Positions 62,159 to 64,000 of a stretch of DNA of 64,000 nucleotides are shown piece by piece. Source of the stretch: Fen-455 sp050012675. GTDB taxonomy: Bacteria; Actinomycetota; Acidimicrobiia; Acidimicrobiales; Bog-793. A program made the translations under genes and the position numbers. The DNA is taken from positions 124,001 through 188,000 of the forward strand of contig JBEKGS010000001.1 in NCBI GenBank assembly GCA_050012675.1. The letters are read 5' to 3'. The notes under the pieces are model-generated. The model worked only from the letters and a program-made list of their open reading frames with translations. It ran no database searches and was not told the DNA's origin. The number at the start of each line of letters is the position of its first letter. The stretch's first letter is position 1.

Positions 62159-63859
62159 TCATTTGAAGGGGGTGGTCTTCCGCGTGTCGAGACGGAGCAC
62201 AGACCACCCGGCAACCAGGGGGAGTTCCACTTCTACCGCGCGACTCCGGTGATGGGGTACGTCCCTGACGAGGATAGGAGTGAAGCGATCGCCGCCGGCA
62301 CCAAGCACTGCCGCCTCGGCTCGCCACTTCTCGGGGTAGTCCAACAGCACTCTGAGCGTTACTGACGACACGCCCCCTCGTGCGGTCGGCTCCGACCATC
62401 GCCCATTCTGGCTTCCCGTCAGGTCGACAACGCTTACCGTCACCCGGTCGTCGGTATGAACCACCCTGGCGAAAAGCGCCCCGCCGACGGGCTCTGGTCG
62501 CACCGGCGCGACTGCCTTTGCCGCGACGGCACCGTTCTCGTCGTCGATCTCGTACCAGCTCGTGTCCTCGCCGTCGAGGAATAGGTCCCGGCACCGTAAG
62601 GCAAAGCGGCGCCAAGCGACTACTGTCGCCGCCTCGTCCGCGGTGAGGCGGGCGTGCTTGGGGTAGTAAGGATCGCAAAGTGCCGCAGCCAGGTCACCGT
62701 AGAGGAGGGCACTCGCCCCAAGACTGGTGGCGATCGCCTCAGTGGACACGACCGTCCGCAGTGACGCTTCACGTGCCACGCCCTGAACGAGGCCGCGCGG
62801 CTCGTCGATTCCCCACACCGGCGGGTAGCAAGCAACCGAGCCTCTCATGGGTCCTTCACGCGATGCTGACCGAGCGAGAAGCCCCGCCCTCCCAGAGCTT
62901 CGGTCCAACAGTCCCTCCAGGTGGCGCCAAGTGTCGTTGGGGGGCCATACCTCGCAGTATCTGAATGCTGGTCCATCGGGCAGATGCGCCGCGGACGGGA
63001 CACCGTTGACCTGATTGAAACTGATCAAGCCGGCCGGCCATGCACCGCGCACGAAACTCAGGAACGATTCGTAAGCAGTTCGCATGTCGATGCTGTTGCC
63101 GTCCGCGTCGAGCGCAACGCGCGGATAGCCGTAGGTGTCGATGTGGAAGCCCCCGAAACCGATGGCGTCGGCGGCCGATCCATAGGCGGCCACGAAGTGA
63201 CGCTGCCAGGCCGCGTTGGCGGGATTGGCGAGCACGATCTGGTCAAGAAAGCGAATGGCCTCCCCATCTCCCCGGTACATGAGCATTTCAGGGTGCTCAG
63301 CTGCGAATGTGTTACCGACGGCGTACACCGGTGCGTAGGCGTGAGCTACGGCACCGAGCTCCTGGAGTCCGGAGGCAAGAGCACGCAACGCCTTGAAGGA
63401 GACCGGTCGGCTCGAGGGATCCTTCCAGCCGGTCTTCGGGCCAAGCGGCTCGGTGTAGCTCGCCATCCAGTCGTAGACCTGGACGACCGTGGAGCGCAGC
63501 GCCCGGTGCCAGCTGAGCACGCCTGGGACGTGGTCGTCCTCGAACGAGGTGGCGAAACCATGGATCGGGCGCTCACCTTGGTGAGTGCCGACTGTTGTCA
63601 GTTCCTCGGCAAGCAGGTCGCCCCCCGCGTCGAGCGCCTCGACGACATAAGTGCCGGAATCGATCTCCTTGAACCGGGCGCTAGCACGCAGCTCGGCTTC
63701 GACGACGTCGCCAGTGGCGCGGCGCGCGACGACGTGGAAGGTGCCTGGCGGCAGGGTCGCTGTTGTCACTTCCTCACCGGTCCGGTAGAAGGCGCGCACG
63801 TCATCGAACGGGCGCCCTTCACCACCTTCGTCTAGGCCCAGAATGTCCTCTCTTGTCAT
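62159..63859 (-). CDS. GH66-family dextranase/isomaltooligosaccharide glucanotransferase-like enzyme
   Basis: 566 residues from ATG 63859 with GGAGGAG six bases before it; no signal peptide, so it acts in the cytoplasm. GH66 features: VQVYDWMASYTEPLG, the nucleophile Asp in GFGGFHIDTYGYP, YCEVWPP with the candidate acid/base Glu, and a C-terminal beta domain. Family members cleave or rearrange alpha-1,6-glucans; intracellular action suggests work on imported isomalto-oligosaccharides. A LacI-type operator lies ~100 bases upstream. The ~240 bases between it and the hydrolase remnant hold no gene. Confidence 0.86.
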   Translation of the reverse strand: MTREDILGLDEGGEGRPFDDVRAFYRTGEEVTTATLPPGTFHVVARRATGDVVEAELRASARFKEIDSGTYVVEALDAGGDLLAEELTTVGTHQGERPIHGFATSFEDDHVPGVLSWHRALRSTVVQVYDWMASYTEPLGPKTGWKDPSSRPVSFKALRALASGLQELGAVAHAYAPVYAVGNTFAAEHPEMLMYRGDGEAIRFLDQIVLANPANAAWQRHFVAAYGSAADAIGFGGFHIDTYGYPRVALDADGNSIDMRTAYESFLSFVRGAWPAGLISFNQVNGVPSAAHLPDGPAFRYCEVWPPNDTWRHLEGLLDRSSGRAGLLARSASREGPMRGSVACYPPVWGIDEPRGLVQGVAREASLRTVVSTEAIATSLGASALLYGDLAAALCDPYYPKHARLTADEAATVVAWRRFALRCRDLFLDGEDTSWYEIDDENGAVAAKAVAPVRPEPVGGALFARVVHTDDRVTVSVVDLTGSQNGRWSEPTARGGVSSVTLRVLLDYPEKWRAEAAVLGAGGDRFTPILVRDVPHHRSRAVEVELPLVAGWSVLRLDTRKTTPFK

Positions 63860-63960
63860 CAAAAGCTCCTCCCGGTGCCGGCATAGATTTGGCGCGGTTG
63901 GTCAGTCTGGTCATCCTCGGCGTGTCCTGCTCCGATCTGAGGCGCGGTCGACACAATTCT

Positions 63961-63970
63961 GAAGCGCTTC
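63961..63970 (-). promoter_or_regulatory. LacI-family operator candidate upstream of the GH66 gene
   Basis: GAAGCGCTTC is a perfect 10-bp palindrome with the central CG step common in LacI-family operators, about 100 bases before the GH66 start. The regulator gene would lie outside the window. Confidence 0.4.
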
Positions 63971-64000
63971 GGTTCAGCGAATGGCACCGAGGGACACTCC

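Overview
High-GC DNA whose gene set, codon use, GTG/TTG starts and Streptomyces-type PHO boxes (11-nt GTTCACC-like direct repeats) point to an actinobacterium. The hopanoid genes, the MEP-pathway genes and the absence of a typical Streptomyces context would fit Acidimicrobiia or a related deep lineage, but that placement is an inference. No rRNA, tRNA or CRISPR array was seen.

Layout. (1) 1-6975: hopanoid operon: 3' part of squalene-hopene cyclase, an HpnG nucleosidase fused to IspH, hpnH, dxs and an HpnO-like aminotransferase; it joins isoprenoid supply to hopanoid side-chain building. (2) 7082-10865: Fe(III)-type ABC transporter (binding lipoprotein, fused double permease, ATPase), then a secreted LpqI/NagZ-like GH3 enzyme (10908) and a methylmalonyl-CoA decarboxylase-like protein with an RsbRD-like N-terminal domain (12291). 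(3) 14218-22116: PHO-box-led 2-aminoethylphosphonate operon: PhnS/U/V/T transporter, PhnW, PhnX and a PbfA-like lyase, allowing uptake and C-P cleavage of aminoethylphosphonates. (4) 22164-28223: small envelope proteins, an NCS2 uracil/xanthine permease behind an 18-bp palindrome, and a GAF-EAL c-di-GMP phosphodiesterase. (5) 28224-36702: a GT1 glycosyltransferase divergent from a translationally coupled pair of giant unknown proteins (about 1021 and 1321 aa; the first has a twin-arginine signal). This is the strongest candidate for an undescribed system. (6) 36754-44517: a PHO84-like phosphate symporter divergent from a PhoU-like gene with a four-unit PHO box between them, an MFS exporter, an orphan multi-TM sensor-like protein with a short overlapping membrane ORF, a secreted repeat protein and a methyltransferase lacking a normal start codon.

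(7) 45007-55331: a likely exopolysaccharide locus: PilZ protein, signal peptidase I-like protein lacking the catalytic lysine, GH12 lipoprotein, then (opposite strand) a GT2 synthase with a duplicated extracytoplasmic C-terminal domain, a PQQ-type beta-propeller and a GH3 beta-glucosidase lipoprotein. (8) 56070-64000: PhzF-like and PNPOx-like enzymes, xylulokinase, a dienelactone hydrolase gene split by an IS110-family (IS1111-type) element with a possible bridge RNA, and a GH66 dextranase-like enzyme with a LacI-type operator upstream.

Two themes recur: phosphate/phosphonate acquisition under PhoP-type control (two PHO boxes) and c-di-GMP signalling (EAL and PilZ proteins) near polysaccharide-making and polysaccharide-degrading enzymes.
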